Shown one piece after another: positions 33,115-42,685 of a DNA stretch of 64,000 nt (position 1 is the stretch's first letter; every line of letters starts with the position of its first letter). The DNA is from Microbacterium sp. Lineage in GTDB: Bacteria > Actinomycetota > Actinomycetes > Actinomycetales > Microbacteriaceae. The stretch covers positions 1 through 64,000 of the forward strand of contig NZ_JAPSHY010000007.1 in assembly GCF_031179285.1 (NCBI RefSeq), written 5' to 3'. The translations under genes and the position numbers were made by a program. The notes below the pieces were generated by a model. The model was not told the DNA's origin and did not search any database. It was given only the letters and a program-made list of their open reading frames with translations.

Positions 33115-33858
33115 TCACCGTCGCGGGGTCCATCCGACCGGGTGTGCGCCGGTCTCCCCCGCTCGTTCACGGTCGACGTCGGCAGACCAGCCCTGGGCCT
33201 CACCCGGCGTGTCGAATGCGCCGCGTGCGAGGCGCACGCCGACATCCTCGTGATGCATGTGAGGAGCGCCGCCGCGGCGGACCGACGCCCGCACGCTCCA
33301 CGCCTCGTCGGCGAAGCCGCCCCCGCGGAACACGCGGTAGTCGTCATAGCGGGCCGGGTCGAGCAGGTCCCAGCACCACTCCCAGACATTGCCGAGCATG
33401 TCGAAGAGACCGAAGAGGTTCGGCAGCTTCCCGCCGACCGGCTGGGGCGCGTCCACGCCGTCGGCGCTGGTCCATGCGGCGTCGGCGAGCGGCGCGTAGT
33501 GCGGCCCCGTGGATCCGGCGCGGCACGCGTACTCCCACTCGGCCTCCGTCGGGAGTCGGAACCCGTCGGAGGTGACGTCCCACGCGACATCCTCCCCTTC
33601 GAAGTGGTACGCCGGTTCCAGGCCCTCCCACTCCGACGCGGCGTTGCAGAGGTGCACTGCCCGCAGCCAGCTCATGTCCGCGGCCGGGCGGCGCGGATGC
33701 ACGGCCGTGATCCCGAGAACGTCGGCCAGCTGCTCCTCGGTCACCGGGTACACACCGATCTGAAACGCCTCGAGTCGCACCGACCGCTCGAGCCGTCGCC
33801 GCGCGTCGTGCAGGGTGACGGTGCCGGGAAGGATGCTGGCAAGCTCGAAGTCGTGCAT
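33115..33858 (-). CDS. SUMF1 (formylglycine-generating-enzyme-like) domain protein
   Basis: A 247-residue SUMF1 fold: N-terminal VTEEQLADVLG, central FRLPTEAEWEYACRAG, NLFGLFDMLGNVWEWCWD, and RVFRGGGF near 190. The redox Cys pair of true FGE (in the NRYR-type region) is absent (SVRRGGAP), so it is unlikely to oxidise sulfatase cysteines; non-FGE members bind ligands or catalyse other oxidations. ATG 33858 is 7 nt after the YczE-like stop, with GTG 33861 as an alternative. It is the last gene of a three-gene minus-strand operon. Confidence 0.82.
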   Translation of the reverse strand: MHDFELASILPGTVTLHDARRRLERSVRLEAFQIGVYPVTEEQLADVLGITAVHPRRPAADMSWLRAVHLCNAASEWEGLEPAYHFEGEDVAWDVTSDGFRLPTEAEWEYACRAGSTGPHYAPLADAAWTSADGVDAPQPVGGKLPNLFGLFDMLGNVWEWCWDLLDPARYDDYRVFRGGGFADEAWSVRASVRRGGAPHMHHEDVGVRLARGAFDTPGEAQGWSADVDRERAGETGAHPVGWTPRR

Positions 33859-33865
33859 CACGCCG

Positions 33866-34531
33866 TCAGCCCACCGTGGTGATCTCACCCGTCGAGGTGC
33901 TTTCGGTGCCTTTCGCGCGCGGGTCGTCGGCGGGCAGCCGGACATCGAAGAGCCTCATGAAGAACTGGCAGAGCGGTCCGACGAGGAGCGCGAAGGCGAC
34001 GGTACCGATCCCGACGTTGCCGCCGAGAGCCCATCCGATCGCGACGACCGTGACTTCGATGCCGGTGCGCACCGTCCAGATCGGCCAGCCCGAGCGGCGA
34101 TGAAGGCCCGTCATCAGGCCGTCTCGCGGCCCAGGACCGAACTTGGCCCCGATGTAGAGGCCGGTCGCGCCGGACAGCACGAGGAGTCCGATCACGAAGT
34201 ACGTCACGCGCACGAGCAACAGGTCGGTCTCCGGGATCAGCAGGAAGCCGAAGTCGGCAGCCGGGCCCACCAGGACGGCATTGAGGACGGTGCCGACTCC
34301 GGGCTTCTGCCGTAGCGGGATCCACAGCAGCAGCACGACGATGCTGGTGAGGATGGTGATGGTGCCGAAGGAGAGTGGAACATGCGTGGCGATGCCCTGG
34401 GTCAGCACGTCCCACGGCGCCGCGCCGATCATCCCGCGGACGATGAACGCGATGCCGATCCCGTACAGGAACAGGCCGACGAGCAACTGCGTGATGCGTC
34501 TCGGCATACGGCGGCCGGACTGCTGCTTCAT
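33866..34531 (-). CDS. YczE/YitT-like integral membrane protein
   Basis: A 221-residue membrane protein with five helices. Signatures: LFLYGIGIAFIVRGMIGAAP, GAKFGPGPRDGLMTGL and RTGIEVTVVAIGWALGG, typical of YczE-like membrane proteins of unknown function. ATG 34531 overlaps the SGNH hydrolase stop (ATGA). The upstream open frame to 34687 runs inside the SGNH gene and has no membrane character. Confidence 0.82.
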   Translation of the reverse strand: MKQQSGRRMPRRITQLLVGLFLYGIGIAFIVRGMIGAAPWDVLTQGIATHVPLSFGTITILTSIVVLLLWIPLRQKPGVGTVLNAVLVGPAADFGFLLIPETDLLLVRVTYFVIGLLVLSGATGLYIGAKFGPGPRDGLMTGLHRRSGWPIWTVRTGIEVTVVAIGWALGGNVGIGTVAFALLVGPLCQFFMRLFDVRLPADDPRAKGTESTSTGEITTVG

Positions 34532-35283
34532 TGCGGCGTCCTCTCCACCCAGGTCGGGTACTTCGCCGTTCGACCGTCTCCGGACGACGTGCGCGTGACG
34601 CGGCGCCTGACCCAGGGGCCGACGAACTCCCGGTAGTACGCCATGCCCGCGGGACCCGCTCTCCACTGATCCAACGGCGCCCACCACGTCTCCGGCGGCT
34701 CGAATCCGAGTGCATGCAGCACCCGCGCCGCCACCCGGTGATGGCCCGCCGTGTTCATGTGAAGCCGATCCTCCGACCAGTACTTACCTCGAGAGAGCTC
34801 CTTGTCGGTCCAGTTCAGCGCGCGGATCACGTCGGGCCGGTCCTTCACACGTCGCAGCACCGCCTCCGACAGCAGATCCCCACGCCGCTGGACGACGTTG
34901 CCCATCGGCAGCTGACCGCTCGGGTTGGCGCCCGAGAGCAGGATCATCGTGACGCCCTCCTCGTCGCAGCGGCGCAGCACGCGGCTGAACGCGTCAGCGA
35001 TGTGCTCGACGTCGGTGCGCGGGCGCAGCATGTCATTGCCCCCGCCGTTGAAGGACAGGTGCGTCGGTCGCAGGGCGAGGGCGGGTTCGAGTTGCTGTTC
35101 CACGATGGGCCAGGCCAGCCTGCCGCGGATGGCCAAGTTGGCGTACTGGATGGGATGTCCTGCGGCATTCGCCCAACCCTGGGCAGCGAGGTCAGCCCAT
35201 CCTCGTTCGCGCCCATCCGGGAGGACGTCACCGACGCCCTCGGTGAACGAGTCGCCGATCGCCACGAATCGCACGTCAGTCAC
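34528..35283 (-). CDS. SGNH/GDSL family hydrolase
   Basis: A 251-residue esterase/lipase-type hydrolase. Block I is FVAIGDSFTEG (Ser about 12), the block III Asn is in SFNGGGNDML, and block V is DRLHMNTAGHHRVA (Asp and His). No signal peptide, so the substrate is intracellular or unknown. The GTG at 35283 is leaderless behind TAGTCT. First gene of the operon SGNH-YczE-SUMF1. Confidence 0.9.
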   Translation of the reverse strand: MTDVRFVAIGDSFTEGVGDVLPDGRERGWADLAAQGWANAAGHPIQYANLAIRGRLAWPIVEQQLEPALALRPTHLSFNGGGNDMLRPRTDVEHIADAFSRVLRRCDEEGVTMILLSGANPSGQLPMGNVVQRRGDLLSEAVLRRVKDRPDVIRALNWTDKELSRGKYWSEDRLHMNTAGHHRVAARVLHALGFEPPETWWAPLDQWRAGPAGMAYYREFVGPWVRRRVTRTSSGDGRTAKYPTWVERTPQ

Positions 35284-35289
35284 CCGTCA

Positions 35290-35295
35290 AGACTA
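35290..35295 (-). promoter_or_regulatory. -10 box for the leaderless SGNH operon
   Basis: TAGTCT on the minus strand, 6 nt before GTG 35283. Confidence 0.6.
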
Positions 35296-35324
35296 TGCCC
35301 GTCAAGGGTGACCGAGACGCGCCG

Positions 35325-36677
35325 TCAGCGGTCGTCGAGTGCTTCGCCGCGGCGGTCGTCGAGGCCCCATGCGGCGGCGGCGGCGAGCACGAAACACGCG
35401 CCGAAGACGGCGAAGAGCAGCGGCGCACCGCCGGACACGAGCAGCACCGGCACGACGAGCGGAGCGATGATCGAGGCGATCCGCCCGATGCCGGCGGCCC
35501 AGCCGGCGCCCGTCGCGCGCAGCGACGTCGGGTAGATCTCGGGGGTCACCGCGTACAGCGCACCCCACGCCCCGAGGTTGAAGAAGGACAGCGCCATCCC
35601 GGCGGCGATGATCGCCGACTCGGTGGTCGCCGTGCCGAACACCAAAGCCGACCCGGCGGACCCGATGAGGAACACCGAAAGCGTGACGCGCCTCCCCCAC
35701 ACTTCGATCAGCCACGCCGCGACGGCGTAGCCGGGAAGCTGAGCGAGCGTGATGATCAGGGTGAACCCGAACGACCGCACGAGATCGAAGCCGGCGTCGA
35801 CGAGGATGCTGGGGATCCAGATGAACGCCCCGTAGTAGGAGAAGTTCACCGCGAGCCACACGAGCCACAGGCTGAGGGTCCGAACCCGGAACTCGGCGTT
35901 CCAGAGCGTCTGCAGGCGTGCGCGCGCCGTGAGCGCGAGCGAACGCGGCTGCGGTTCCTTTCGGATCGCGGGTGCGGTCACGTACCGCGCATCGGCTTCG
36001 AACGTGGAGACGATGCGCTCGGCCTCGGCGAGCCTTCCCCGCGAGGCAAGCCACCGCGGCGACTCAGGCATCGCCCAGCGCACGACGACGGCGTAGAGCG
36101 CGGGGATCGCTCCGACCGCGAACGCCCAGCGCCAGCCGTCGTCGGATGCCGGGATGATGAAGTAGCCGATCAACGCCGCCGCCGTCCACCCGACGGCCCA
36201 GAACGCCTCGAGCACCACGATCACGCGCCCGCGGATTCGGGCCGGCGCGAATTCACTGACATAGGTCGACGCCACCGGGAGTTCGGCACCGAGGCCCAGG
36301 CCGACGAGGAACCGCAGAACGAGCAGCGCTGCGAGGCCGCCGACGAGGGCGCTGGCACCGGTTGCGGCGCCGTACACGAGGAGGGTGAGGGCGAAGACCT
36401 GTCGTCGGCCGAGGCGATCGGCGAGGAGGCCCCCGAGCGTGGCGCCGAGTGCCATGCCGATGAATCCCACGGAGGCGATCCAGCCGGCTTCACCCTTGGT
36501 GAGGTCCCATTGCTGCACGAGCGCGGCGAGGATGAAGGAGATGAGGCCGACGTCCATCGCGTCGAGCGCCCAGCCGAGTCCTGAGCCCGTCAGCAACCGA
36601 AGATGCCGACGTGTGAAAGGAAGGTCGTCGAGACGCTCGGCCAGGGATGCACGGTTCGGCAGGGCGGTGTGGGCCAT
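35325..36677 (-). CDS. MFS transporter (sugar/aromatic-acid symporter type)
   Basis: A 450-residue 12-helix transporter. The loop 2-3 signature is GLLADRLGRRQ, and the helix 4-5 region carries [18 protein letters not shown] with ARIRGR, as in MetaCyc-type sugar porters and aromatic acid:H+ symporters. A cytoplasmic loop precedes the second half (about 200-245). ATG 36677 is preferred over 36686 because TACGAT lies 7 nt before it. The substrate is not predictable. Confidence 0.85.
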   Translation of the reverse strand: MAHTALPNRASLAERLDDLPFTRRHLRLLTGSGLGWALDAMDVGLISFILAALVQQWDLTKGEAGWIASVGFIGMALGATLGGLLADRLGRRQVFALTLLVYGAATGASALVGGLAALLVLRFLVGLGLGAELPVASTYVSEFAPARIRGRVIVVLEAFWAVGWTAAALIGYFIIPASDDGWRWAFAVGAIPALYAVVVRWAMPESPRWLASRGRLAEAERIVSTFEADARYVTAPAIRKEPQPRSLALTARARLQTLWNAEFRVRTLSLWLVWLAVNFSYYGAFIWIPSILVDAGFDLVRSFGFTLIITLAQLPGYAVAAWLIEVWGRRVTLSVFLIGSAGSALVFGTATTESAIIAAGMALSFFNLGAWGALYAVTPEIYPTSLRATGAGWAAGIGRIASIIAPLVVPVLLVSGGAPLLFAVFGACFVLAAAAAWGLDDRRGEALDDR

Positions 36678-36684
36678 GCTCATC

Positions 36685-36690
36685 ATCGTA
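36685..36690 (-). promoter_or_regulatory. -10 box for the leaderless MFS gene
   Basis: TACGAT on the minus strand, 7 nt before ATG 36677. It overlaps the two in-frame ATGs further upstream, which argues against their use. Confidence 0.5.
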
Positions 36691-36717
36691 GAGGCGCGGC
36701 GCTCCGCGGAGTCGCGG

Positions 36718-37752
36718 TCAATCCCCGGCGTCGAGAATGGCTCGCACCCGCGGGATCACCTCGGTGCCGTACAGCTCGATGCTCCTCATCATCGCCTCAT
36801 GAGACAGTGTGCCGGTGGCGTACTTCAGGTCGAATCGGCCGAGCCCGAGCGTACGGATCGTGTCGGCGATCTTCTGTGCGACGCGCTCGGGTGAACCGAC
36901 GTACAGCGCGCCGTCGGGACCGATGTCGTTCTGGAACCGTCCACGCGTGTAGGTCGGCCATCCCCGTTCGCGGCCGATCGTGTTGTTCATCGCCTCGAAG
37001 CCCGAGTAGGCGGCATCCCACGCCTCGGCGTCCGTCTCGGCGATGTGCCCCGGAGAGTGCACGGAGATGGGGTGCGAGGTCGTGCCGAAGGTCGCGACGG
37101 AGCGGTGATAGAGGTCGACGAACGGCTTGAAGCGCGCGGCCGGGCCGCCGATGATCGCGAGCATCAGGCCGAGCCCGTGCCTCGCGACGCGAACCACGGA
37201 CTCAGGGCTCCCGCCGACACCGACCCAGGTACGAAGGCCGTTTGCGGTCTTCGGGAACACGTCCGCGTTCGCCAGAGGTGCTCGCATGGTGCCCGACCAG
37301 GTCACCGGCTCCTCCTTCAGCAGTTCCACGAACAGAGCCAGCTTCTCCTCGAAGAGCGCCTCGTAGTCGCGGAGGTCGTAGCCGAAGAGCGGGAAGGACT
37401 CGGTGAACGAACCGCGGCCGAGCACGACCTCTGCTCGTCCGCTGGAGAGCGCGTCGAGGGTGGAGAAGCGCTCGAACACCCGCACCGGATCGTCGGAGGA
37501 GAGAACCGTCACCGCGGTGCCGAGACGGATGCGCTCCGTGCGCGAAGCGATCGCGGCGAGCACCATCTCCGGCGCCGAGACCGCGAACTCCCGGCGATGG
37601 TGCTCGCCGACCCCGAAGAAGTCGACGCCGACCTGATCGGCCAGCTCGGCCTGGGCCACCACATTCCGGATGGTCTGCGCTGCGGTCAGCAGCGTTCCGT
37701 CCGGACCGCGGGTGATGTCGCCGAATGTGTCCAGCCCGAACTCGATGTCCAT
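36718..37752 (-). CDS. LLM class flavin-dependent oxidoreductase
   Basis: A 344-residue luciferase-like TIM-barrel monooxygenase: FGLDTFGDITRGPDG at the N-terminus, ADQVGVDFFGVGEHHRREF, the region RIRLGTAVTVLSSDDPVRVF, and GRAEVVLGRGSF. It probably uses FMNH2 or F420H2; the substrate is unknown. An AAAGGA ribosome binding site supports ATG 37752, while the frame is open to 37953 without family sequence. It is separated by 79 nt from the DUF885 gene upstream. Confidence 0.87.
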   Translation of the reverse strand: MDIEFGLDTFGDITRGPDGTLLTAAQTIRNVVAQAELADQVGVDFFGVGEHHRREFAVSAPEMVLAAIASRTERIRLGTAVTVLSSDDPVRVFERFSTLDALSSGRAEVVLGRGSFTESFPLFGYDLRDYEALFEEKLALFVELLKEEPVTWSGTMRAPLANADVFPKTANGLRTWVGVGGSPESVVRVARHGLGLMLAIIGGPAARFKPFVDLYHRSVATFGTTSHPISVHSPGHIAETDAEAWDAAYSGFEAMNNTIGRERGWPTYTRGRFQNDIGPDGALYVGSPERVAQKIADTIRTLGLGRFDLKYATGTLSHEAMMRSIELYGTEVIPRVRAILDAGD

Positions 37753-37831
37753 GTGAATCCTTTCGTATTCAGATGGATGAACCGTCGCCATCGCCCGGGC
37801 ATTCCCCACGGCTCGCCGCGAGGAGCTCCGG

Positions 37832-39511
37832 TCAGCTCGCGCGACGCAGAAGTGCGGTACGAAGGGTGTCGAGGCCCACTCCGCCCATGTCGAGCGCCCG
37901 CTTGTGGAACTCTTTGATGTCGAAATCCGCACCGCGCTCGGCCTGATAGGCATCGCGGACCTGTTCCCAGATGCGCTGCCCGACCTTGTATGACGGCGCC
38001 TGTCCCGGCCAGCCGAGATAGCGGTTGACCTCGAACTTCACGAACTGATCGGACATGTTGACGTTTCGGCGCATGAAGTCGAGCGCGTACTCCGCATCCC
38101 AGGTGCCGGTGCCGTCGAGACGGGGCTTACCGAGGTGGACACCGATGTCGAGCACGACACGAGCGGCGCGCATCCGCTGCCCGTCGAGCATCCCGAGCCT
38201 GTCAGCGGGATCGTCGAGGTAGCCCAGTTGCTGCATCAGCCGCTCCGCGTAGAGCGCCCAGCCCTCGGCATGTCCCGACGTTCCCGCCAGAAGGCGGCGC
38301 CAGGAGTTGAGCTCCGCGCGGTTGTATACCGCCTGCGCGATCTGCAGGTGATGGCCCGGCACTCCCTCGTGATACACGGTCGTGAGTTCTCGCCAGGTGT
38401 CGAACTCGGTGACCCCTTCAGGAACCGACCACCACATGCGTCCCGGGCGCGAGAAGTCGTCGGTCGGTCCGGTGTAGTAGATACCGCCCTCCTGGGTGGG
38501 CGCGATCATGCATTCCAGCTTTCGGATCTGCTCCGGGATGTCGAAATGGGTTGCCCCGAGTTCGGCCACCGCACGGTCGCTGGTCTCCTGCATCCACCGC
38601 TGCAGCGCGTCGGTGCCGATGAGTTTGCGAGCAGGGTCGGACTCCAGATACGCGACCGCTTCCTCGACGGACGCGCCGGGCACGATCTCGTTCGCGATGG
38701 CCGTCTGTTCGGCCGCCATCCGCGCAAGTTCCTCGCGACCCCACTCGTAGGTCTCATCGAGGTCGATCGTCGCCCCGAGAAACCGTCGTGAGTTGAGCGC
38801 ATAGAGCTCGCGACCGACGGCGTCGACGTCACCGGCGGCGGGGGCGAGCTCGTCGCCGAGGAAGCGCCGCAGCTCGTCGTACGCGACGCGGGCCGCAGCG
38901 GAGTTGTCCGCGAGCGTGCGGGCGAGGGACGCCGGCAACTGTCCCTCGTCGAGGGTCGCATCTGCGACGAAGGCGGCGAAGAACCCGTCGTCCGCCGTGT
39001 AGCGCACGATCTGCGCGGCCACTTCGACGACCTGCCGCCGTGCAGGCGTCACTCCCTGAGCGATGCCCTCGCGCAGAGTCTCGGTGTATCCACGCAGAGC
39101 GTCGGGTACGGCTCCGAGGCGCTTGGCGATGATCTCCCAGTCGTCGGACGTCGCCCGCGGCATCAGATCGAAGACCGACCGCACGTCCTGCGGAGCGGAG
39201 GCGATCACATTGAGGTCACGCAGGTGCCATTTCGCTTCGTCCAGTTCGAGGTCGAGCCGCAGTTCGGCGCTCAGATCGGTCTTGGTCACCTCGTCGATCG
39301 CGTCGACGGGCTCTGCCGCATCGAGCCGAGACAGCGTCGAGCGGGTCGCCGCCGCGATCTCCTCATTCCCGGCAGGGCTCAGGTCGCCGAAACGGTCGGC
39401 GGCCTCGGTACGACCGATGTAGGTGCCGAGCGTGGGAGCCAGCACCGCAAGGGTGTCGACCCATTCGTCGGCGATCCGGTCGATGGCGGATGGGGTGCGT
39501 GCTGAAGTCAT
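37832..39511 (-). CDS. DUF885 family metallohydrolase-like protein
   Basis: A 559-residue DUF885 protein, thought to be a zinc metallopeptidase. The HExxxHH-like motif is YHEGVPGHHLQIAQ (about residue 380), followed by GTSGHAEGWALYAERLM with a further Glu, and WPGQAPSYKVG. No signal peptide. ATG 39511 lies 7 nt after TAGTGT; GTG 39520 is an alternative. The exact substrate is unknown; distant relatives act on peptides. Confidence 0.83.
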   Translation of the reverse strand: MTSARTPSAIDRIADEWVDTLAVLAPTLGTYIGRTEAADRFGDLSPAGNEEIAAATRSTLSRLDAAEPVDAIDEVTKTDLSAELRLDLELDEAKWHLRDLNVIASAPQDVRSVFDLMPRATSDDWEIIAKRLGAVPDALRGYTETLREGIAQGVTPARRQVVEVAAQIVRYTADDGFFAAFVADATLDEGQLPASLARTLADNSAAARVAYDELRRFLGDELAPAAGDVDAVGRELYALNSRRFLGATIDLDETYEWGREELARMAAEQTAIANEIVPGASVEEAVAYLESDPARKLIGTDALQRWMQETSDRAVAELGATHFDIPEQIRKLECMIAPTQEGGIYYTGPTDDFSRPGRMWWSVPEGVTEFDTWRELTTVYHEGVPGHHLQIAQAVYNRAELNSWRRLLAGTSGHAEGWALYAERLMQQLGYLDDPADRLGMLDGQRMRAARVVLDIGVHLGKPRLDGTGTWDAEYALDFMRRNVNMSDQFVKFEVNRYLGWPGQAPSYKVGQRIWEQVRDAYQAERGADFDIKEFHKRALDMGGVGLDTLRTALLRRAS

Positions 39512-39518
39512 GCGATCC

Positions 39519-39524
39519 ACACTA
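39519..39524 (-). promoter_or_regulatory. -10 box for the leaderless DUF885 gene
   Basis: TAGTGT on the minus strand, 7 nt before ATG 39511. Confidence 0.55.
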
Positions 39525-39552
39525 AACGAGACGCTCGGCCCGTATCAGGTGC

Positions 39553-42186
39553 TCAGTGGGCGGCCTCGTTCCAATCGAGTCCGCGACCCACCTGCACGTC
39601 GAGGGGAACCGAGAGCTCTGCGGCCCCGCCCATCCGGGAGCGCACGATGCGCTCCGCGGCATCCCACTCCCCCGGTGCGACTTCCACGACGAGTTCATCG
39701 TGGATCTGCAGAAGGGCGCGCGAGGCGAGACCCTCCGCCCGCAGGTCGTCGTGGATGCGGAAGATCGCGATCTTCATGATGTCCGCGGCGCTGCCCTGGA
39801 TGGGCGCGTTGAGAGCCGCACGCTCGGCGTTCTCGCGGAGCACCCGGTTCGGACTCGCGAGATCGGGGAACGGACGCCGTCTGCCGAAGATCGTCTCTGT
39901 GTAGCCGACCTCCTTGGCCTTCATCACCGACGCGCGCAGATAATCGCGCACGGCACCGAAACGGGCGAAGTACTCGATCATGAGCTGCTTCGCCTCGGCC
40001 TGCTCGATGCGCAGCTGCTTGGACAGGCCGAACGCCGACAGTCCGTAGACGAGTCCGTACGACATGGCCTTGACCTTGGTGCGCATGGCGGACGTCACCT
40101 CGGCGGGCTCGACTCCGAACACCCGTGCGCCGACGAACCGGTGCAGATCCTCACCGCTGTTGAACGCCTCGATGAGACCTTCGTCGCCCGAGAGATGAGC
40201 CATGATGCGCATCTCGATCTGCGAGTAGTCGGCCGTCAGCAGCGTCTCGTACCCTTCGCCGACCTGGAATGCGCTGCGGATGCGCCGCGATTCCTCCGTC
40301 CGCACCGGGATGTTCTGCAGGTTCGGGTCGGTGCTCGAGAGTCGGCCCGTCTGGCTGCCGGTCTGCACGTAGGTCGTGCGAACGCGGTTGTCGGCGCCGA
40401 TGGCGGTGTCGAGGGACTCGATGATCTGACGGAGCTTGGTGGCCTCGCGGTGCTGCAGCAGCACGCGGAGGAACGGATGCGGGTGGGACTCCTGCAGATC
40501 CGCCAGCACCGCGGCATCCGTGGAGTACCCCGTCTTGGTCTTGCGGGTCTTCGGCAACTGGAGGTCTTCGAAGAGCACCTCCTGCAGCTGCTTCGGAGAG
40601 CCGAGGTTGAACTCGCGGCCGACGATGCCGAAGGCTTCCTGCGCGAGAGCGTCGGCGCGCGTCGCCAGCTCGCCGGAGAACGTGGACAGCACGTCGTGCG
40701 AGACGGCGACACCCGCGACCTCCATGTCCGCGAGCGTGAGCAGCGTGGGCAGCTCGATGTCGACCAGCACCGTGTGGACGGACTCCGGGATGTCTTCCCG
40801 CAGCGCGGCTGCCGTGCGCAGCAGGAACCAGGCTTCCTGCGATGGCGTAGCCCCCTCGGTCTCGGGGACGAGCTGCGTCGGGTCGGCCTCGGGCAGCCGC
40901 TCCCCCAGATAGCGCTCCACCAGGTCGGTGAGGGTCTTGTCCGGGTAGCTGGGGCGCAGCAGCCAACCGGCGAGATTCGTGTCATAGGCGAAACCCGAGA
41001 GATGGATGCCGGCACGGACCAGGGCCTTCACCTGCGGCTTGGCGTCGTGCAGCACCTTCGGAGCGTCAGACTCGAGCCACGCACGAAGCTGCTCGGGGCT
41101 GTCATCGTTCCACGCGGCTTCTCGCAGCTCAGACTCGGTGGCGGCGCCGATGCGGACCGGCAGACCTCCGGTGAGCAGGATGCGCAGCGCGACGTCGCCG
41201 GGCTGCTCCTGCGCCCAGGCGGCGAGTTCGGCGGTGGTCACCTCGACGGGAGCGGGCATCTCGACGACGGTGACGGTGTCTTCAGCGACCTCGCCGGCGC
41301 CGACCGCCTCGAACACCCGCGGAAGGAGAGTGCGGAACTCGAGGCGCGCGAAGATGTCTCTCACCGCCTGCGGGTCGATGGGGGCGACGGCGAGATCCGC
41401 CGGCGCGACGGCCAGCTCGACATCACGCAGCAGGCGGTTGAGCTGACGGTTGCGTCGGACGTCTTCGACGTGATCGCGGAGATTGCCCCCGACCACACCC
41501 TTGATCTCATCGGCACGCTCGAGCAGCGCGTCGAGCGAGCCGAACTGGGTGAGCCACTTGACGGCGGTCTTCTCGCCGACCTTCGGAACGCCCGGCAGGT
41601 TGTCGCTGGTCTCGCCGACGAGGGCGGCGATGTCGGGGTACTGCTCGGGGCGCACGCCGTACCGCTCCTGCACGGTCACCGGGTCGTATCGCTTCAGCTG
41701 CGACACGCCCTGCACCGAGGGGTAGAGCAGCGTGACATCCTCGGTGACCAGCTGGATGGTGTCACGGTCGCCGGAGACGACCAGGACGTCGAATCCCTGC
41801 TCGGCGCCCTGCGTGGCAAGTGTCGCGAGGATGTCGTCGGCCTCGATCCCCTCCTGCGTGAGGACCGGGATGGACATCGCGGCAAGGCAGTCTTGGAGCA
41901 GCGGGATCTGCCCGCGAAACTCCTGCGGGGTCTCGGACCGGGTGGCCTTGTACTCGGGATACACATCGGTGCGGAACGAGTGCCGTGAGGTGTCGAACGC
42001 GATCGCCATATGCGTCGGCTTCTCGGCCTTGATGAGGTTCACCAGCATCGACAGGAAGCCGTAGATGGCGTTCGTGTGCTGATTGTCCTTCGTGGTGAAG
42101 TTGTCGACCGGGAGCGCGAAGAATGCGCGGTAGGCGAGAGAATGGCCGTCGACGACCATGAGGGTAGGCTTTGCGGTGTCCGTCAC
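39553..42186 (-). CDS. polA: DNA polymerase I
   Basis: An 877-residue Pol I for Okazaki-fragment maturation and repair. The N-terminal 5'-3' nuclease (about 1-300) starts LMVVDGHSLAYRAFFALP and has IEADDILATLA and VSGDRDTIQLV. The middle 3'-5' exonuclease-like domain (about 320-500) lacks the acidic metal ligands, as in other actinobacterial Pol I. The polymerase domain has motif A TADYSQIEMRIMAHLSGD, motif B RTKVKAMSYGLVYG and motif C QIHDELVVEV. The GTG start is leaderless behind TAGGCT. Confidence 0.97.
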   Translation of the reverse strand: MTDTAKPTLMVVDGHSLAYRAFFALPVDNFTTKDNQHTNAIYGFLSMLVNLIKAEKPTHMAIAFDTSRHSFRTDVYPEYKATRSETPQEFRGQIPLLQDCLAAMSIPVLTQEGIEADDILATLATQGAEQGFDVLVVSGDRDTIQLVTEDVTLLYPSVQGVSQLKRYDPVTVQERYGVRPEQYPDIAALVGETSDNLPGVPKVGEKTAVKWLTQFGSLDALLERADEIKGVVGGNLRDHVEDVRRNRQLNRLLRDVELAVAPADLAVAPIDPQAVRDIFARLEFRTLLPRVFEAVGAGEVAEDTVTVVEMPAPVEVTTAELAAWAQEQPGDVALRILLTGGLPVRIGAATESELREAAWNDDSPEQLRAWLESDAPKVLHDAKPQVKALVRAGIHLSGFAYDTNLAGWLLRPSYPDKTLTDLVERYLGERLPEADPTQLVPETEGATPSQEAWFLLRTAAALREDIPESVHTVLVDIELPTLLTLADMEVAGVAVSHDVLSTFSGELATRADALAQEAFGIVGREFNLGSPKQLQEVLFEDLQLPKTRKTKTGYSTDAAVLADLQESHPHPFLRVLLQHREATKLRQIIESLDTAIGADNRVRTTYVQTGSQTGRLSSTDPNLQNIPVRTEESRRIRSAFQVGEGYETLLTADYSQIEMRIMAHLSGDEGLIEAFNSGEDLHRFVGARVFGVEPAEVTSAMRTKVKAMSYGLVYGLSAFGLSKQLRIEQAEAKQLMIEYFARFGAVRDYLRASVMKAKEVGYTETIFGRRRPFPDLASPNRVLRENAERAALNAPIQGSAADIMKIAIFRIHDDLRAEGLASRALLQIHDELVVEVAPGEWDAAERIVRSRMGGAAELSVPLDVQVGRGLDWNEAAH

Positions 42187-42192
42187 CCTGTC

Positions 42193-42198
42193 AGCCTA
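42193..42198 (-). promoter_or_regulatory. -10 box for leaderless polA
   Basis: TAGGCT on the minus strand, 6 nt before GTG 42186; no ribosome binding site between. Confidence 0.6.
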
Positions 42199-42231
42199 AC
42201 GAGGACCGCTGACACCCGCTGAGGAGGATCG

Positions 42232-42657
42232 ATGAGCGACGCCGGGATGTCGGAAGGACTCGCCTGGGCCACGGCCCGCGGCATGGGCGAGCTGTCCCGG
42301 AGGATGGGGATGGAGTGGGTCGAGTTCAGTCTCGAACGCTGTGTCGCGACCATGCCCGTCGAAGGCAACACGCAGCCTGTCGGGCTCATGCACGGCGGGG
42401 CCTACGTGGTTCTCGGCGAATCGCTCGGATCGATGGCCGCGAATCTGCACGCCGGCCCGGGGCGGCTGGCCGTCGGCGTCGACATCAATGCCACCCACAC
42501 GCGCTCGGCGACGTCGGGCGTGGTGACGGGCGTGTGCACACCGCTGCATCTCGGACGCAGCATGACCGTGCACGAGATCGTCGTCTCTGACGATCAGGGA
42601 CGCCGGTGCTCGACGATCCGGATCACCAACATGATCAAGGACGCACCGGCGGGCTGA
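42232..42657 (+). CDS. PaaI-type hotdog-fold thioesterase
   Basis: A 141-residue acyl-CoA thioesterase fold. The active-site helix region is PVGLMHGGAYVVLGESLGS (about 46-64), and the second strand carries VGVDINATHTRSATSGVVTG. A strong GGAGG ribosome binding site lies 6 nt before ATG 42232, in contrast with the divergent leaderless polA. The physiological substrate is unknown; relatives act on hydroxyphenylacetyl-CoA or DHNA-CoA-like substrates. Confidence 0.87.
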   Translation: MSDAGMSEGLAWATARGMGELSRRMGMEWVEFSLERCVATMPVEGNTQPVGLMHGGAYVVLGESLGSMAANLHAGPGRLAVGVDINATHTRSATSGVVTGVCTPLHLGRSMTVHEIVVSDDQGRRCSTIRITNMIKDAPAG

Positions 42658-42685
42658 GAAACGCAGAAGCCCGGTCGTCGACGGC

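Noticed and set aside
39556..41988. 810-codon open frame on the plus strand
   Set aside because: Shadow of polA; arginine/leucine/glycine-rich and without motifs.
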